The notes: generated by a model from the sequence alone, not told the origin. Numbered from the stretch's first letter, positions 43,833 to 53,732 are shown. The stretch is DNA of 64,000 nucleotides from Breoghania sp037026715 (GCF_037026715.1 NZ_JBANCG010000015.1:10200-74199), one strand, 5' to 3'. Numbers and translations are program-made.

Positions 43833-44558
43833 TCAGTCCGCCGTTTCGGTCGCCACCAGCTTCCAGTTCGGATCGCGCTGGGTCACGTCGCGCGAGAACG
43901 TCCAGATGTCGGTCACGTCGACGACCTGGTTCGGATCGCCCTCGATGATGGCGCCGTCCTCGTTGCGGGTGGCGGAGATGATCTTGGAGCGGAAGCGCAC
44001 CGTCACCTGGGCGATGTTCTTCTTCAGCGTCGCCTCCACGATCTCCGCCTTGTCGATGCCGACGAAGGTGAAGGCCACCGTCTCCTTGCGCTGCTCCCTG
44101 TCGGCAATTGCCGCGACGAAGCCGTCATAGACTTCCTTCGACAGCAGGTTCTTCAGGGTCTTGCGGTCGCCCGCGGCAAACGCGGTAACGATCATCTCGT
44201 AGGCCGCCTTGCCGCCTTCCACGAAGCTGCGCGGATCGAACGATCGGTCGGAGGAGATGATCGCGCGCAGCGCCTCGTTGAGCGCGCTGCCCGCAGGCGC
44301 GACCTTTTCCAGCCGGCGGTCCTGCGCCTGCTTGCGCTCGTCCTCGTCGTCCCCCTCCTCGCCGCGCGAGGGCAGTGACACGACATTGTCGTTGCCTTCG
44401 CGCCCGCCTTCCGCGCTTTCGCGCTGGCGCGGCGAATAGGGATCGAACGGCGGGCGCTCGCTGCCCGTGCGACGGCCGAGAACGCTGCGCAATTTGAACA
44501 GGATCACGACGGCCAGTACGAGGAAGATAATGCTGTAGACGTCGAGAAAACCAGTCAT
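43833..44558 (-). CDS. Tim44-like domain protein (TimA)
   Basis: This 241-residue protein has one N-terminal membrane helix (FLDVYSIIFLVLAVVILFKL), a charged linker (about 30-90), and a C-terminal Tim44-like domain (FDPRSFVEGGKAAYEMIVTAFAAGD). Bacterial Tim44 relatives are inner-membrane proteins of uncertain function, proposed as adaptors in membrane protein handling. It begins the tim44-mltA-smr-XRE operon and is divergent from fxsA, an order that is conserved in Hyphomicrobiales. Confidence 0.9.
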   Translation of the reverse strand: MTGFLDVYSIIFLVLAVVILFKLRSVLGRRTGSERPPFDPYSPRQRESAEGGREGNDNVVSLPSRGEEGDDEDERKQAQDRRLEKVAPAGSALNEALRAIISSDRSFDPRSFVEGGKAAYEMIVTAFAAGDRKTLKNLLSKEVYDGFVAAIADREQRKETVAFTFVGIDKAEIVEATLKKNIAQVTVRFRSKIISATRNEDGAIIEGDPNQVVDVTDIWTFSRDVTQRDPNWKLVATETAD

Positions 44559-44853
44559 GTCCCGCTACCGGCTGTGCTGTTCTTCGAAGGAGCGACGGCC
44601 CGCTCAGCCGCCAACTGGCGATGCTGCTGCCCGTCCGTCACCGTTATCCTTCTCCTATGTAAGTCTCCTTGAACCAGCATCCAACGCCAAGCACAAGCCC
44701 CGCGTGCCGATTGCCGCAAAAACGTGAGCGAAACGGCGAAAAAAATCGAATTACATGTTTGAAAGTAAGCGTTTCTCCGGCCATTCCCGACAGTGCATGC
44801 TGGCATCGGAGCGTTTCGACACCTATGTATCGCGCGAACACTTGCGAGGCACG

Positions 44854-45354
44854 ATGAAACCCGGACTGCTGCTCCCCATCGCCCTTTTAGGGATTCCGAT
44901 CCTCGAGATTGCCGTCTTCATCCAGGTCGGCAGCCTCATTGGCGTCTTCCCCACGCTGGCGATGATCTTCGTCACCGCCGTCATCGGCACGTCGCTGCTG
45001 CGGTACCAGGGCTTTTCGCTGCTCACCCGCATCCGCGCCGAAATGGATGCCGGCCGCATCCCCGGCGCCGAACTCGGCCACGGCGCGATGATCCTTGTCG
45101 CCGGCGTGCTGCTGCTCACCCCCGGCTTCGTCACCGACACGATCGGCTTCCTGCTGTTCGTGCCGGCCATCCGCTCGGCGCTCTGGCGCTTCATCGCCCG
45201 TCACGTTGTCGTGATCGACATGGCCCGCGGCGGCCCGGCGCGGGGCGCTTCGGGCCGGAACCCGAACGATCCGGTGGTCGATCTCGACGAGGAGGAATGG
45301 AGCCGCAAGTCCGGAAACCCGGACACGCCGTGGAACGACAAGCGCCTGAACTAG
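44854..45354 (+). CDS. fxsA: FxsA family membrane protein
   Basis: This 166-residue protein has four membrane helices, starting LLPIALLGIPILEIAVFIQVG. The FxsA pattern of a conserved Gly/Arg loop (GTSLLRYQGFSLLTRIRAEMDAG) is present, with LLLTPGFVTDTIGFLL. A charged C-terminal tail follows. E. coli FxsA suppresses F exclusion of phage T7; the normal function is unknown. The ATG at 44854 gives the usual N-terminus. In related genomes secB sits next to this gene; here an acyltransferase gene follows. Confidence 0.92.
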   Translation: MKPGLLLPIALLGIPILEIAVFIQVGSLIGVFPTLAMIFVTAVIGTSLLRYQGFSLLTRIRAEMDAGRIPGAELGHGAMILVAGVLLLTPGFVTDTIGFLLFVPAIRSALWRFIARHVVVIDMARGGPARGASGRNPNDPVVDLDEEEWSRKSGNPDTPWNDKRLN

Positions 45355-45368
45355 GGGCTCTCAGCTTC

Positions 45369-45397
45369 CGGCGGGCGTGGCCCGGTCCCACCCGCCG
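45369..45397 (+). terminator. Possible terminator behind fxsA
   Basis: CGGCGGG and CCCGCCG form a perfect 7-bp stem, with partial inner pairing, 15 bases after the fxsA stop. An A/T-rich stretch follows but no clean T-run. Confidence 0.35.
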
Positions 45398-45538
45398 CAA
45401 ATGCCATTAAGATTAATAGCTAAAAGGCGAGCGATTCGGCCTGCGCCTTGAAGACTTCCTTACGTATTGGTCCTATCTTCCGGCCTCGCCCGGACGAAAA
45501 GCGCAACCGCGCCTGTGTTCAGGGAAGGTGAGGGGATC

Positions 45539-46597
45539 ATGGCCGCAACATCCGGACGGATCGACTGGGTCGATTACGCAAAGGGCTTCTGCATCGTCGC
45601 GGTGGTGATGATGCATTCCACGCTCGGCGTGGAGAAGGCCGCCGGCGCCACCGGCTGGATGGGCCACGTGGTGGAATTCTGCCGCCCCTTCCGCATGCCC
45701 GACTTCTTCATGATCTCCGGCCTCTTCCTGGCCAACGTCATCGACCGCGACTGGCGCACCTATCTCGACCGCAAGGTCGTCCACTTCGCCTACTTCTACG
45801 TCTTGTGGGTGACGATCCAGTTCGCACTGAAGGCGCCGGTCTTCGCGGCTGAGCTGGGCTGGCAGGGCGCGGCATGGGCTTATCTGGAAGCTTTCGTGCA
45901 GCCCTTCGGCACGCTGTGGTTCATCTACATGCTGCCGATCTTCTTCGTCGTCGCAAAGGCCGCGCGCGCGGCCCGCATTCCCTGGCAGATCGTGCTGGGC
46001 CTCGGCATCGCGTTGGAGATCGTCCACGCCGCCGGCCTCTCCAGCGGGCTGTCGCCATTCCCCACCGGTGCGGTGCTGATCGACGAATTCGCCGCCCGCT
46101 TCGTCTATTTCTACACCGGCTATGTCGCCGCCCCGCACATCTTCCGCCTCGCCGCCTGGGCGATGGCGAACGTGCCGAAAGCGCTCGCTGGGCTGCTCGT
46201 CTGGGCCCTCGTCAACGGCGCCGTCGTGGCGATGGGCTATTCGCTCTTTCCGGTGGTTTCGCTGGCACTGGGGGCTGCGGGCGCCTGCGCGGTCATTCTC
46301 GTCTCCGCGCTTCTGTCGCTCCTCCACCGGGCGGATTTCCTTCGCTTTTTCGGCCAGAACTCCATCGTCATCTATCTGGCGTTCTTCCTGCCGATGGGCG
46401 TCTCGCGGACGCTTCTGCTGAAATTCGCCCCCTTCCTCGATATCGGCACGATCTCGCTCGTGGTCACGGTGGCCGGCGTCCTTAGGCCCGTCGTCTTCTT
46501 CCTCATGGTGCGCGACACGCGGCTGGACTTCCTGTTCAAGCGCCCGGCCTGGGCCCGTCTCGACGCGCCCAAACCAGCGTTGCAGCCAGCGGAATAG
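45539..46597 (+). CDS. Acyltransferase 3 family membrane protein
   Basis: This 352-residue protein has about ten membrane helices. The N-terminal segment WVDYAKGFCIVAVVMMHSTL, with its conserved His, and FRMPDFFMISGLFLAN with the Phe-Ser-Gly-Phe-type turn are typical of the family. These enzymes move acyl groups to sugars or glycans at the cell surface (OafA, OpgC, NodX types). No target glycan gene is nearby, so the substrate is unknown. The ATG at 45539 follows GTGAGGGG. Confidence 0.87.
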   Translation: MAATSGRIDWVDYAKGFCIVAVVMMHSTLGVEKAAGATGWMGHVVEFCRPFRMPDFFMISGLFLANVIDRDWRTYLDRKVVHFAYFYVLWVTIQFALKAPVFAAELGWQGAAWAYLEAFVQPFGTLWFIYMLPIFFVVAKAARAARIPWQIVLGLGIALEIVHAAGLSSGLSPFPTGAVLIDEFAARFVYFYTGYVAAPHIFRLAAWAMANVPKALAGLLVWALVNGAVVAMGYSLFPVVSLALGAAGACAVILVSALLSLLHRADFLRFFGQNSIVIYLAFFLPMGVSRTLLLKFAPFLDIGTISLVVTVAGVLRPVVFFLMVRDTRLDFLFKRPAWARLDAPKPALQPAE

Positions 46598-46684
46598 GCG
46601 AGCGTCGCCCCTCATCCCGGTGAAAAACCGCGCGGTCCCGACTTCGCCCTTTCCATGGGGCCGCGGCATGGGCATGATCCGGCC

Positions 46685-49621
46685 ATGTCCAGCGAATCCT
46701 CCCGTCCCCTCAAGGCCGGCGACCATGTCTTTCTGGTCGATGGCTCGTCCTACATCTTCCGCGCCTATCACGCGCTGCCTCCGCTCACGCGCAAGTCCGA
46801 CGGGCTGCCGGTGGGCGCGGTCGCGGGCTTCTGCAACATGTTGTGGAAGCTCCTGCAGGAGGCGGACGAGACGGCCGCCGGCGTCACGCCGACGCACATC
46901 GCCGTCGTCTTCGACCATTCGGCCAAGACATTCCGAAACGAGATCTACGACCAGTACAAGGCCCAGCGTCCCGAACCGCCGGAGGACCTGATCCCGCAGT
47001 TCGGCATCATCCGCGACGCGGTGCGCGCCTTCAACGTCGCCTGCATCGAGCAGCCGGGTTATGAGGCCGACGATATCATCGCCACCTATGCCTGCCAGGC
47101 GGTCGAGGCTGGCGCCGACGTCACCATCATTTCGTCGGACAAGGACCTGATGCAGCTCGTCGGTCCGCATGTGATCATGCTGGACACGATGAAGAACAAG
47201 CGCATCGCCGAGCCGGAGGTGTTCGAGAAGTTCGGCGTCACGCCCGACAAGGTGGTGGACGTGCAGTCGCTCGCCGGCGACAGCGTCGACAACGTGCCAG
47301 GCGTTCCGGGCATCGGCGTGAAGACCGCCGCCCAGCTCATCAACGAATACGGCGATCTGGAAAGCCTTCTCGCCCGCGCTTCGGAGATCAAGCAGACGAA
47401 GCGGCGCGAGAACCTCATCGAATTCGCCGACCAGGCCCGCATTTCCCGCCGGCTGGTCGAGCTCGACTGCAACACGCCGGTGGAGGTGCCGCTTTCCTAT
47501 GCCGCCGTGCGCAAGCTCGACGGCGAAAAGGCGCTCGCCTTCCTGAAGGCGATGGAGTTCACCACCCTGACGCGCCGTGTCGCCGAGACGGCCGGCAAGG
47601 ACGCGGGCGAGGTCCCGGCCGCGGAACTGGAAATCAAGGGCTGGGAGGCGCCGGAAGCGGCTGCACCCGCCGCCGGTTCGGAAAAATCCGCGGCCTCCGC
47701 GAGCGCCGCCGGCGACGGCCCCGCCGCGCTCGCCGAGGCTCGCGCGGCCGAGATCCGGGCGATCCCGATCGATGCCTCGGCCTATGAACTGGTACGCGAT
47801 GTCGAGCGCCTGAAGGCCTGGATCGCGGAGGCTTACGAGACCGGCTTTGTCGCGGTCGATACCGAGACCACCTCGCTCGATCCGATGGTGGCCGAACTTT
47901 GCGGCGTCTCGCTTTCCACCGCGCCGGGCAAGGCCTGTTACATTCCGGTTGGCCACCGCGACGGCGAGGGCGATCTTCTGGGCGGCGGCGGGCTTCTGGA
48001 AGGCCAGATCCCGCGCGATGAGGCGGTCGCGCTTCTGAAGCCCCTGCTGGAAGATGCCTCCGTCCTCAAGATCGCGCAGAACCTCAAGTACGATTGGGTG
48101 ATCCTGAAGCGCCTCGGCATCGAGGTCGCGCCCTACGACGACACGATGCTGCTTTCCTACACGCTCGATGCGGGGTTGCAGGGCGGAAACGGCATGGACG
48201 CGCTGTCGGAGCGCTGGCTCGGCCATACGCCGATCAAGTACGAGGACGTCTGCGGCAAGGGAAAATCCGCCGTCACCTTCGACAAGATCGCCCTCGACAA
48301 GGCCTGCTCTTACGCGGCGGAGGACGCCGACGTCACCCTGCGCCTGTGGCAGGTGCTGAAATGCCGGCTGCCGGGCGAGACCATGACCACGGTCTACGAG
48401 ACGCTGGAACGCCCGATGGTGCCGGTTCTGGCGCGCATGGAAATGCGCGGCGTGCATGTCGACCGGCAGATGCTGTCGCGCCTTTCCGGCGAACTCGCGC
48501 AAGGGGCTGCGGCCCTTGAGGCGGAAATCCACGAAATGGCGGGCGAGACCTTCAACATCGGCTCGCCCAAGCAGCTCGGCGACATCCTGTTCGGCCGGAT
48601 GGGACTTCCCGGCGGCAAGAAGACCAAGACCGGCGCCTGGTCCACCTCCGTTTCCGTGCTGGAGGATCTGGCGGCCGAAGGCCATCCGCTGCCGGTGAAG
48701 ATCGTGGAATGGCGCCAGCTCACCAAGCTGCGCTCCACCTATACCGACGCGCTGCCGAACTATATCAACGCCGAGACGGGCCGGGTCCACACCTCCTATT
48801 CGCTTGCCTCTACCACCACGGGACGGCTGTCCTCGTCGGAGCCGAACCTCCAGAACATTCCCGTTCGCACCGAGGCCGGGCGCAAGATCCGCAAGGCCTT
48901 CGTCGCAGCCGAAGGCGCCAAGCTTCTGTCGGCCGATTATTCCCAGATCGAACTGCGCGTGCTCGCCCACATGGCCGAGATCCCGCAGCTGGTGAAGGCG
49001 TTCGCCGACGGGCTCGACATCCACGCGATGACGGCCTCGGAAATCTTCAACGTGCCGGTCAAGGACATGGACCCGATGGTGCGGCGGCGCGCCAAGGCGA
49101 TCAATTTCGGCATCATCTACGGCATTTCCGCCTTCGGGCTTGCCAACCAGCTCGGCATTTCGCGCGGCGAGGCGGGCGACTACATCAAGACCTATTTCGA
49201 GCGCTTCCCCGGCATCCGCGACTACATGGAAGAAATGAAGCGCCAGGTTCACGCCAACGGCTATGTGACGACGATCTTCGGCCGCAAGGCGCACTATCCG
49301 GACGTCAACACCAAGAACCCGAACATGCGCCAGTTCTACGAGCGCGCGGCGATCAACGCGCCGATACAAGGGTCTGCCGCCGACATCATCCGCCGCGCCA
49401 TGGTGCGCATGGAGGATGCGCTGGCCGCCTCGAAGCTCAAGGCGAAGATGCTGTTGCAGGTGCACGACGAACTGATCTTCGAGGTGGCGGACGAGGAGGT
49501 GGACGCCACCATCCCGCTGGTCGCCCGCACCATGGAGGACGCGCCCTCGCCCGCGCTGTCGCTCCGCGTTCCGCTACAGGTCGATGCCCGCGCCGCGCAG
49601 AACTGGGACGAGGCGCACTGA
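46685..49621 (+). CDS. polA: DNA polymerase I
   Basis: This 978-residue protein has all three PolA activities. The 5' nuclease domain covers about 1-300 (DGSSYIFRAYHALP, VFDHSAKTFRNE, GDSVDNVPGVPGIG). The 3'-5' exonuclease is complete, with Asp392 and Glu394 (DTETTSLD). The polymerase domain has Asp751 in motif A (DYSQIELR) and Asp928 in motif C (QVHDE). An Ala/Glu-rich spacer at about 300-365 separates the first two domains. The start at 46685 was chosen over an upstream in-frame Met because it begins the conserved region. Confidence 0.97.
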   Translation: MSSESSRPLKAGDHVFLVDGSSYIFRAYHALPPLTRKSDGLPVGAVAGFCNMLWKLLQEADETAAGVTPTHIAVVFDHSAKTFRNEIYDQYKAQRPEPPEDLIPQFGIIRDAVRAFNVACIEQPGYEADDIIATYACQAVEAGADVTIISSDKDLMQLVGPHVIMLDTMKNKRIAEPEVFEKFGVTPDKVVDVQSLAGDSVDNVPGVPGIGVKTAAQLINEYGDLESLLARASEIKQTKRRENLIEFADQARISRRLVELDCNTPVEVPLSYAAVRKLDGEKALAFLKAMEFTTLTRRVAETAGKDAGEVPAAELEIKGWEAPEAAAPAAGSEKSAASASAAGDGPAALAEARAAEIRAIPIDASAYELVRDVERLKAWIAEAYETGFVAVDTETTSLDPMVAELCGVSLSTAPGKACYIPVGHRDGEGDLLGGGGLLEGQIPRDEAVALLKPLLEDASVLKIAQNLKYDWVILKRLGIEVAPYDDTMLLSYTLDAGLQGGNGMDALSERWLGHTPIKYEDVCGKGKSAVTFDKIALDKACSYAAEDADVTLRLWQVLKCRLPGETMTTVYETLERPMVPVLARMEMRGVHVDRQMLSRLSGELAQGAAALEAEIHEMAGETFNIGSPKQLGDILFGRMGLPGGKKTKTGAWSTSVSVLEDLAAEGHPLPVKIVEWRQLTKLRSTYTDALPNYINAETGRVHTSYSLASTTTGRLSSSEPNLQNIPVRTEAGRKIRKAFVAAEGAKLLSADYSQIELRVLAHMAEIPQLVKAFADGLDIHAMTASEIFNVPVKDMDPMVRRRAKAINFGIIYGISAFGLANQLGISRGEAGDYIKTYFERFPGIRDYMEEMKRQVHANGYVTTIFGRKAHYPDVNTKNPNMRQFYERAAINAPIQGSAADIIRRAMVRMEDALAASKLKAKMLLQVHDELIFEVADEEVDATIPLVARTMEDAPSPALSLRVPLQVDARAAQNWDEAH

Positions 49622-49660
49622 GGGCGGGGCAGATCGAGGAGAGCGGGCGGAAGCCAGTCG

Positions 49661-49792
49661 CCCATCCTTCGAGACGGTCGCTTCCGCGACCTCCTCAGGA
49701 TGACGTTGTGTGTGTTGTTGTTTCTGCAAAACCATCAACAAACACAACGTCATCCTGAGGAGGCCTGACAAGGCCGTCTCGAAGGATGGGCC
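49661..49792. repeat. Paired palindromic repeat, family A copy 4
   Basis: The left hairpin is GGTCGC-ttcc-GCGACC and the right one GGCC-tgacaa-GGCC, inside the common outer arms. It lies in the 292-base gap between polA and the flavoprotein gene. Confidence 0.85.
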
Positions 49793-49913
49793 GCGAGCCG
49801 AAAGGCCGGCGTTTTCCTTCCGCCAAACGATGAAACGCTCCGGCGAAAGCCTCCATCGCCACGCGGTCCGCGCGGTGCTATAGCCGCGCCATCTAAACCG
49901 AACGAGCCGCACC

Positions 49914-51134
49914 ATGATCGATACCCCCGCCTCTTCTCCCGCCGCCATCGCCATTGTCGGTGCCGGCCCGGCGGGGCTGATCGCGGCCGAGACGCTCGCA
50001 AAGGCCGGCCACCGGGTCACGGTCTACGACCGCCTCGCCTCCCCTGCCCGCCGGTTGCTGATGGCCGGGCGCGGCGGGCTGAACCTGACCCACGACGAAG
50101 ACCTCGATATCTTCCTCGCGCGCTACGGCGCCGCGCGCACCCGGCTGGAACCGATTATCCGCGCCTTCCCGCCCGAAGCTTTGCGCGCCTGGGCGGATGG
50201 GCTGGGGGCGGAGACTTTCGTCGGCTCCTCCCATCACGTGTTCCCGAAGGCGATGAAGGCCTCGCCGCTGCTGCGCGCCTGGCTATCGCGTCTTGGCGAT
50301 CTCGGCGTGACGATCCGCCCCCGCCACCGCTGGACCGGCTGGACCGCCAACGGCGCGCTCTCCTTCGAAACACCCGACGGTCCGCTTTCGGTTTCGGCGG
50401 ATGCGACCCTGCTGGCGCTCGGCGGCCTGAGCTGGCCGAAGCTCGGGGCCGATCCCGCCTGGCCGGATTTCTTGCGCGCGAGCGGTGCCGAGGTTCGTCC
50501 CTTGAAGCCCGCCAATTGCGGTTTCGCCGTTTCCTGGTCGCCGGTTTTCGCCGACCGCTTCGCCGGCGCGCCGCTGAAGACGGTGGAGCTTTCCTTCGCC
50601 GGTACGGTGGCGCGCGGCGACATGGTCGTCACCGCCTCCGGCATCGAGGGCGGGCCGGTCTATGCGCTTTCGGCTCCCTTGCGCGATGCGATAGAGGCGG
50701 AGGGTACGGCAACGCTCGTCATCGACCTTCGCCCCGATATCGCGCAAGAGGCGCTTGCCGCCCGCCTCGCGCGCCCGCGCTCCAAGCAGTCGGTCTCCAA
50801 CTTCCTGCGCAAGGCGGCGGGCCTGCAGCCGGTCGCCATCGGCCTTCTGCGCGAGGCCGGGCCTTTGCCCGACGTCCCCGAAGCGCTGGCTAAGCGGATC
50901 AAGGCCTGTCCGCTGGAGCTCTCAGCCACCGCCGGCATCGAGCGGGCGATTTCGAGCGCCGGCGGCGTCGCCTTCGACGGTCTGGATGATGGCCTGATGC
51001 TCGATGCCCGGCCGGGGACATTCGTTGCCGGCGAAATGCTCGACTGGGAGGCGCCGACGGGGGGATATCTTCTCCAGGCGAGCTTCTCCACCGGCGTTGC
51101 GGCGGCGCGCGGCATGATCGCCTGGCTGTCCTGA
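49914..51134 (+). CDS. FAD-dependent flavoprotein of the HI0933/BaiN type
   Basis: This 406-residue protein begins with an FAD-binding Rossmann motif (AIVGAGPAGLIAAE, then a conserved Asp-Arg). It continues with RRLLMAGRGGLNLTHDED and an SHHVFPKAMKASPLL segment typical of the HI0933-like family. The C-terminal PGTFVAGEMLDWEAPTGGYLLQ is the second FAD contact and is highly conserved in the TIGR03862-type group. These proteins have no settled function in most bacteria. The gene is alone on its strand between polA and the K+ channel gene. Confidence 0.88.
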   Translation: MIDTPASSPAAIAIVGAGPAGLIAAETLAKAGHRVTVYDRLASPARRLLMAGRGGLNLTHDEDLDIFLARYGAARTRLEPIIRAFPPEALRAWADGLGAETFVGSSHHVFPKAMKASPLLRAWLSRLGDLGVTIRPRHRWTGWTANGALSFETPDGPLSVSADATLLALGGLSWPKLGADPAWPDFLRASGAEVRPLKPANCGFAVSWSPVFADRFAGAPLKTVELSFAGTVARGDMVVTASGIEGGPVYALSAPLRDAIEAEGTATLVIDLRPDIAQEALAARLARPRSKQSVSNFLRKAAGLQPVAIGLLREAGPLPDVPEALAKRIKACPLELSATAGIERAISSAGGVAFDGLDDGLMLDARPGTFVAGEMLDWEAPTGGYLLQASFSTGVAAARGMIAWLS

Positions 51135-51242
51135 CGGGTTTTCGCACGTACGAGAAATGCGAGGGAAATTCGAACGATATTCGAATGAAATTCTAATCGG
51201 CGACGAAAAGGCCGTTTGACGCGGCTGGGCGCGCGCTTGCGC

Positions 51243-52085
51243 CTACCATTCGCCCTCTGTCGGGATCTTCAGAAGACGGCCGCAATGCTTGCAGTGGACG
51301 GCATCTGGGTCGTGCCGGGAGAGGCCGCAGTCGGGGCAGGTGTAGGGATACTTGCTCGGCCGGAAGATGGTCTGCACCAGCCGCAGGAAAAGCGCCACAC
51401 CGATCACCATGATCGCCACCGTCAGAAGGCGGCCGAACGTATCGGAAATGGTGATATCGCCGAAACCCGTCGTCGTCAGCGTCGTCACCGTGAAATAGAG
51501 CGCATCGACGTAAGTATTGATGTTTTCGTTCTTGTGCACCTCCGCGACATAGACGACCGCGGTGACGATGAAGACGAACACGATGAGGTTGACGGCCGAA
51601 TGAATGACTTCCTCATTGCGCTTGAACCACTTCCAGCCGCGGCGCAGGTCGCGCAGCACGTGATAGGAGCGCAGCAGCCGCAGCATGCGCAGGATCCTGA
51701 GAAAACCGAGGTTTTCAACGAAGGCGGCGGCCAGCAGCGAGGCGATGACGACGAGATCGGCGAGCGCGGTGAACTCCAGCGCGGTCTTCACCGGGCGCAC
51801 GGAAATGACGATCCGCGCGATGTAATCCGCGATCAGGATCAACGCGATGACGAAGTCGGCCGCATGCAGCGTCGGCTGCGGATCGACCATCGAGGAGCCG
51901 ACGAAATAGATCACCGTGACGATGTCGAAGGTGACCAGCAGGGTACGGAAAAGCTGCGGCCCCCGTCCTTCCCCGAAATAGAGCCGGCGCAGGCCCATGC
52001 GCACCGGCCCGAACCGGCCGCGGTGGCGCGACTGGACCGCATCGGGATCGGCGTCTTCCCGGTCTTCGGTGTCGTCGTCGTTCAA
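51243..52085 (-). CDS. Voltage-gated-type K+ channel with C-terminal zinc ribbon
   Basis: This 280-residue protein has six membrane helices. The fourth is Arg-rich (RILRMLRLLRSYHVLRDLRR), as in voltage sensors. The pore carries the K+ filter as TTTGFGD, a variant of TVGYGD. After the last helix a short linker leads to a zinc ribbon (CPDCGLSRHDPDAVHCKHCG) at the C-terminus. The start is TTG at 52085, overlapping the MscS stop as TTGA, with AGGGAG before it. Both channels are therefore translated together, which suggests a joint role in osmotic or membrane-potential responses. Confidence 0.87.
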   Translation of the reverse strand: MNDDDTEDREDADPDAVQSRHRGRFGPVRMGLRRLYFGEGRGPQLFRTLLVTFDIVTVIYFVGSSMVDPQPTLHAADFVIALILIADYIARIVISVRPVKTALEFTALADLVVIASLLAAAFVENLGFLRILRMLRLLRSYHVLRDLRRGWKWFKRNEEVIHSAVNLIVFVFIVTAVVYVAEVHKNENINTYVDALYFTVTTLTTTGFGDITISDTFGRLLTVAIMVIGVALFLRLVQTIFRPSKYPYTCPDCGLSRHDPDAVHCKHCGRLLKIPTEGEW

Positions 52086-53431
52086 CCCGATCTCCCTGAG
52101 GGGCTTGTGTTTTCGCCCTGCGGCACCTGATAGACGAGCTCCACCGGCCCGCGCACGTGAATGTCGTGCTGGCGGTAGGGCAGCGCAACGCCGGCCTCGT
52201 GCAGGGCCTCCCACAGCGCCAGCAGAACCTCGCCCTTGACGTTGACCACCCCCTTGCCCGGATCGTCGATCCAGAAGCGCAGCAGGAAATCGACCGACGA
52301 TTCCCCGAAGGCGGTCAGGTGGCAGACGGGAGCCGGGTGGTCCTCCACCCGGGCAACCGCCGCCGCAGCCTTCGCAGCCAGTTCCCGCACGAGCTTCGGA
52401 TCGGAATCGTAGGAGACGCCGAAGGGCACGTCGAGGCGGACCTTTTCGTCGGAATAGGTCCAGTTGATGACCTGGTTGGTGATCAGATCCTCGTTCGGAA
52501 TCAGATACTCACGCCCGTCCCGGGTGACCACGGAGACATAGCGGGCGCCCAGCGAGGTGATCGAGCCGTAGGTCTCGCCGAGCGAGATCACGTCGCCCGG
52601 CTTGATCGACTTGTCGAGCAGCAGGATCACGCCGGAGACGAGGTTGGAGACCACCTTCTGCAGACCGAAACCGAGCCCCAGGCCGACCGCGCCGGAAAAG
52701 ACGGTGATGGTGGTGAGGTCGAAGCCGATGGTCTGCAGGCCCAGCACCATGGCGATGGTGAAGAGGCCGATGCGCGCGAACTTGCCGGCCAGAACCCGCA
52801 TGGAGGGCGAGAGATCCTTCACCCGCTCCATCCGCCGTTCCGTCGCCCGGCTGAGGAACCCGGCGAGCCACAGCAGCGCGGTCAGCGTGACAACGGCCTT
52901 CAGGATCAGCAGCGCGGAGATGCGCAGCGAACCGACCTCCACCGCCATCGCATCCAGAAGCAGCACGGCCTGCGGCATCAGGTCGAGAATGGAGAGGGCA
53001 GCGAAGATCCAGCAGCCGAGCGCCACGGTCCGGGCCGCCAGCGGGTTGCGGATGATGCGCGAGGAGATGGAGATGACGAGCCACACGGCGGCAAGATTGC
53101 CGACGACCAGCAACAGATAACTGCGGCTCGGCCACGTCACCTCGCGCATGATCACCACGGCCAGCCAGACAACGGCGACGAAGAGGATCACCCTGAGGCG
53201 GCGCAGCACCAGCGCCAGAAAGCGCAGCCGGCGGATGGAGGTTTCCTGCGCGCGGACCCAGTTTTCAACGTGCGGCCCGGCCCACCGCGCGCCGTAATTG
53301 GCGAGCGCGAAGGCCAGGATCAGAATGACGAGCTGAAGAATGCCGGAAGGCTGGGTGAGCGCGCGCAGCGACAGCACCAGTTGGGGAACCGTCGCTTCCA
53401 GCGCCTTGAGAAACTCGTCCCAGGTGACCAT
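52082..53431 (-). CDS. MscS-family mechanosensitive channel
   Basis: This 449-residue protein has several N-terminal membrane helices (about 1-200) and a standard MscS core. The pore helix region reads FSGAVGLGLGFGLQKVVSNLVSG and is followed by the beta domain (IKPGDVISLGETYGSITSLGARYVSV) and LIPNEDLITNQVINWT. It releases solutes when membrane tension rises. It overlaps the K+ channel gene by TTGA. Length and extra helices make it one of the larger MscS types, not the 286-residue MscS itself. Confidence 0.93.
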   Translation of the reverse strand: MVTWDEFLKALEATVPQLVLSLRALTQPSGILQLVILILAFALANYGARWAGPHVENWVRAQETSIRRLRFLALVLRRLRVILFVAVVWLAVVIMREVTWPSRSYLLLVVGNLAAVWLVISISSRIIRNPLAARTVALGCWIFAALSILDLMPQAVLLLDAMAVEVGSLRISALLILKAVVTLTALLWLAGFLSRATERRMERVKDLSPSMRVLAGKFARIGLFTIAMVLGLQTIGFDLTTITVFSGAVGLGLGFGLQKVVSNLVSGVILLLDKSIKPGDVISLGETYGSITSLGARYVSVVTRDGREYLIPNEDLITNQVINWTYSDEKVRLDVPFGVSYDSDPKLVRELAAKAAAAVARVEDHPAPVCHLTAFGESSVDFLLRFWIDDPGKGVVNVKGEVLLALWEALHEAGVALPYRQHDIHVRGPVELVYQVPQGENTSPSGRSG

Positions 53432-53732
53432 TCGGCCGGCGTCCTCCTCCCTGGTGCGTCGTTACGCGGTCTGGGCACTGCACCCGTCCTTCGAGACGGC
53501 AGGCCACATCACCATACGGCACTTTAGAGAGATTCATGGTTTGGCGGAAGCGGATCGGCGGTATTCCGGCTGCGGCCCATCCTTCGAGACGACGCTAACG
53601 CGTCTCCTCAGGATGACGTTGTATTTGTTGATGAATTGAAGAAATCAACAACACGATAACGTCATCCTGAGGAGGTCTGACAAGACCGTCTCGAAGGATG
53701 GGCAACTTGCTTACCTCTAACCATGAAGAACT
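53432..53732. other. Intergenic region filled by palindromic repeats
   Basis: About 300 bases between the MscS gene and the FAD oxidase gene. It holds a truncated half of family A (CCTTCGAGAC arm at about 53487-53499) and a complete copy (53575-53702). No gene is seen. Confidence 0.6.
53575..53702. repeat. Paired palindromic repeat, family A copy 5
   Basis: The left hairpin is GACGC-taac-GCGTC and the right one GGTC-tgacaa-GACC, between the common outer arms. The stems differ from all other copies but remain fully paired. Confidence 0.85.

Noticed and set aside
45473..49465. A 1330-codon open frame on the minus strand opposite the acyltransferase and polA
   Set aside because: It is antisense to two well-supported genes. 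Its composition (His, Arg, Asp, Val and Gly rich, no domain) is what the complement of GC-rich codons gives. It has no recognisable motif.
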